Shown: one piece after another, positions 62,462 to 64,000 of the stretch
How positions within the stretch are numbered: the first letter of the stretch is position 1
Layout of the letters: every line of letters begins with the position of its first letter
Assembly (NCBI GenBank): GCA_029959285.1
Contig: JASCOE010000004.1
Coordinates: 1-64,000, forward strand
Direction: 5' to 3'
Length of the DNA stretch: 64,000 bases
Source: Flavobacteriaceae bacterium PS02337
Lineage (GTDB): Bacteria; Bacteroidota; Bacteroidia; Flavobacteriales; Flavobacteriaceae
Program-made: the position numbers and the translations under genes
Notes under the pieces: model-generated
The model's input: only the letters and a program-made list of their open reading frames with translations
Told to the model about the DNA's origin: nothing
Database searches by the model: none

Positions 62462-63121
62462 TTATATATTAAGATATTTGTCTAAATAATCTGAGCGCTC
62501 TTTTAAACTATTGATGTAATTGTCTTCTTGATGCTCAGAAATAATTTCATAACTATATCTTCTATACGTTTGGATGATTTCATTTATTGATCCTAAACCA
62601 ATTTTCACAGTAATCTGTACGTTTTCTGTGTCGGCTTCAGATACAAAACAACCTAAAACTTTACCATTATTACTTTCTACAATTTGAGTTACTTCGCTCA
62701 TAGAATAGTCTAAAAGTCCTTTTTGAACAATAATAATAGCGCCTGGTTCTTTTAAAAATGGAGTTTCCTGAAAAAATTTCATGATGTCTTCCATTTCGTA
62801 ATAACCTACATAGGCATTATTTTCATCAAGAACTGGAATTGTATTGGTGTGATTTTTTGAAAAAACTTCTAAAACGTCAAGCCAAATCATAGATTTTCTA
62901 GCAAAAAAACGTTCTAAAGTATATTTGTAGTCAATTGCTTTTTTATCTGTGTCAAATGTTTCTACATCATCAGAAGAAATGCTTCCAATAAAAATTCCAT
63001 CTTCTAAAATTGGAAAATGAGAAAAATTTACATCGATAAAAAAGTCCTGAATCGATGCAATCGTTTCCTGACTATCAATCGCTCTGAAATCGTTTGTGAT
63101 ATAGTTTGTAATTTCTGTCAT
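62462..63121 (-). CDS. CBS-domain protein with C-terminal ACT-like region
   Basis: 219 residues. Two CBS domains (about 8-70 and 72-135; SHFPILEDGIFIGSISSDDV and NTIPVLDENNAYVGYYEMEDIM). Residues about 140-215 (GAIIIVQKGLLDYSMSEVTQIVESNNGKVLGCFVSE; VQITVKIG) resemble an ACT-type regulatory beta-alpha-beta fold. No enzyme domain. Divergent from pdxJ and codirectional with nadK, whose activity or expression it might influence; this is inference only. Confidence 0.85.
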   Translation of the reverse strand: MTEITNYITNDFRAIDSQETIASIQDFFIDVNFSHFPILEDGIFIGSISSDDVETFDTDKKAIDYKYTLERFFARKSMIWLDVLEVFSKNHTNTIPVLDENNAYVGYYEMEDIMKFFQETPFLKEPGAIIIVQKGLLDYSMSEVTQIVESNNGKVLGCFVSEADTENVQITVKIGLGSINEIIQTYRRYSYEIISEHQEDNYINSLKERSDYLDKYLNI

Positions 63122-63188
63122 AAATCAGTTGAAGATATTTAGATGCAAAATAATCAAAAAATACCGAAAACCGCTCTGTTTTACTTTG

Positions 63189-63196
63189 TATTTTTG
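63189..63196 (+). promoter_or_regulatory. -7 promoter element of pdxJ
   Basis: TATTTTTG matches TAnnTTTG, 43 bases before the pdxJ ATG. No clear -33 TTG. Confidence 0.5.
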
Positions 63197-63238
63197 TCGT
63201 AACAAATATAGTGTTACTAGAATTAATTATCTATTTAT

Positions 63239-63952
63239 ATGACAAAGTTAAGTGTTAATATCAATAAAATAGCAACGCTTCGTAACGCACGAGGCGGAAA
63301 TGTTCCTGATTTATTAAAAGTAGCTGCAGATATTGAGCGTTTTGGAGGGCAAGGAATTACGATTCACCCGCGTCCAGATGAGCGTCATATTCGTTATCAA
63401 GATGCACGCGATTTAAAATCTATTGTTACAACAGAATATAATATTGAAGGAAATCCGCAGCATAATTTTATTGGTTTAGTTTTAGAATGCAAACCAGATC
63501 AGGTAACGTTGGTTCCAGATGCAATCGGTGCAATTACGTCTTCTGCAGGTTGGGATACGATTAAAAATCAAGAATATTTAACTGAAGTTATTCAAGAATT
63601 TCAAAGAAACGGAATCAGAACCTCGATTTTTGTTGATCCGGTTTTAGAAATTATCGAAGGAGCAAAAAAAACCGGAACTGATAGAATTGAATTATATACA
63701 GAAGCTTTTGCACACCAATATAGTTTAGGAAATGAAAAAGGAATTGAACCTTACACTAAAGCAGCAATTTTGGCAAATGAATTAGGTTTAGGAATAAATG
63801 CTGGACACGATTTGAGTTTAGATAATATTCAATTTTTCAAACAAAATATTCCAGGATTATTAGAAGTATCGATTGGGCATGCTTTAATTGCAGAAGCACT
63901 TTATCTTGGTTTAGATAATGTCGTAAATATGTATTTAAATAAATTGAAGTAA
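63239..63952 (+). CDS. pdxJ: Pyridoxine 5'-phosphate synthase
   Basis: 237 residues, full length. TIM-barrel motifs [65 protein letters not shown] and [12 protein letters not shown] are all intact, including the conserved His and Glu residues. It condenses 1-deoxyxylulose-5-phosphate with 3-amino-2-oxopropyl phosphate to pyridoxine 5'-phosphate, the last ring-forming step of vitamin B6 synthesis. pdxA is not in the window. Confidence 0.96.
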   Translation: MTKLSVNINKIATLRNARGGNVPDLLKVAADIERFGGQGITIHPRPDERHIRYQDARDLKSIVTTEYNIEGNPQHNFIGLVLECKPDQVTLVPDAIGAITSSAGWDTIKNQEYLTEVIQEFQRNGIRTSIFVDPVLEIIEGAKKTGTDRIELYTEAFAHQYSLGNEKGIEPYTKAAILANELGLGINAGHDLSLDNIQFFKQNIPGLLEVSIGHALIAEALYLGLDNVVNMYLNKLK

Positions 63953-63975
63953 TTCTTCAAAGTAAAAATAAAAAT

Positions 63976-64000
63976 ATGCTTTACTCAAAAATAGAAGGCG
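63976..64000 (+). CDS. Start of a probable alpha/beta hydrolase gene, 3' partial
   Basis: ATG 63976 opens a frame (MLYSKIEG) that runs off the window, 23 bp after pdxJ. The start is like that of flavobacterial alpha/beta hydrolases (esterase YbfF type) often downstream of pdxJ, but only eight codons are visible, so the product is a guess from context. Confidence 0.4.

Overview
The window looks like the chromosome of a gliding Flavobacterium-type Bacteroidota, close to F. johnsoniae. DNA is AT-rich. Several genes have the Bacteroidota -7 promoter word TAnnTTTG and few have a Shine-Dalgarno sequence. The type IX secretion system (T9SS) and gliding genes sprA, a remB-like gene, porG and two PorP/SprF paralogues are present. 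No rRNA, tRNA, CRISPR array or intact insertion sequence was recognised.

Layout. 1-7717: a surface-adhesin cassette, with a 5'-truncated giant repeat adhesin carrying a type B T9SS sorting domain, then a SprF-like membrane protein and an OmpA-family lipid/peptidoglycan-type partner. 7718-8211: a gene-free spacer with a terminator and three palindromes that resemble REP elements. 8212-11744: CBS-domain protein, malic enzyme (maeB), ruvA. 11769-22867: sprA (T9SS outer-membrane translocon), gcvH, a VanZ-like protein, deoC and a RemB-like protein. 23027-28167: cytochrome oxidase biogenesis and subunits (ctaB, two subunit III-type proteins, subunit IV), then a SCO/DUF420 maturation operon. 28185-29594: DUF4403 lipoprotein. 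29770-36971: a MacAB-TolC-like tripartite exporter with two permeases and two adaptors. 37008-38937: tsaB, a MscS channel and an amphipathic helical protein.

39164-44395 is an accessory island, probably a type VI secretion (T6SS, Bacteroidota subtype iii) effector module: vgrG broken by a one-base frameshift, a 58-residue ORF, a DUF2235 (Tle-like) phospholipase-type effector, a DUF2931 lipoprotein that may be its immunity protein, the remnant of a second DUF2931 gene, and an orphan gene. Core genes resume at 44456: a NifU-type Fe-S scaffold, a lone PorP/SprF paralogue and a gamma-carbonic-anhydrase-like protein.

47027-54662 holds two divergent gene sets of poorly characterised envelope proteins. 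Leftward: DUF6268 barrel, Kelch lipoprotein, DUF4907 lipoprotein, LytS-type kinase, intradiol-dioxygenase-like lipoprotein and LytTR regulator. Rightward: DUF4270 lipoprotein and an outer-membrane barrel. This is the best candidate here for an undescribed sensing or envelope system. The window ends with murI, the leftward porG-uppS-bamA-ompH-skp operon that joins T9SS to outer-membrane protein assembly, nadK, a CBS protein, pdxJ and the first bases of a probable alpha/beta hydrolase gene.

Functions are assigned from motifs and remembered family and synteny knowledge; no database search was run.
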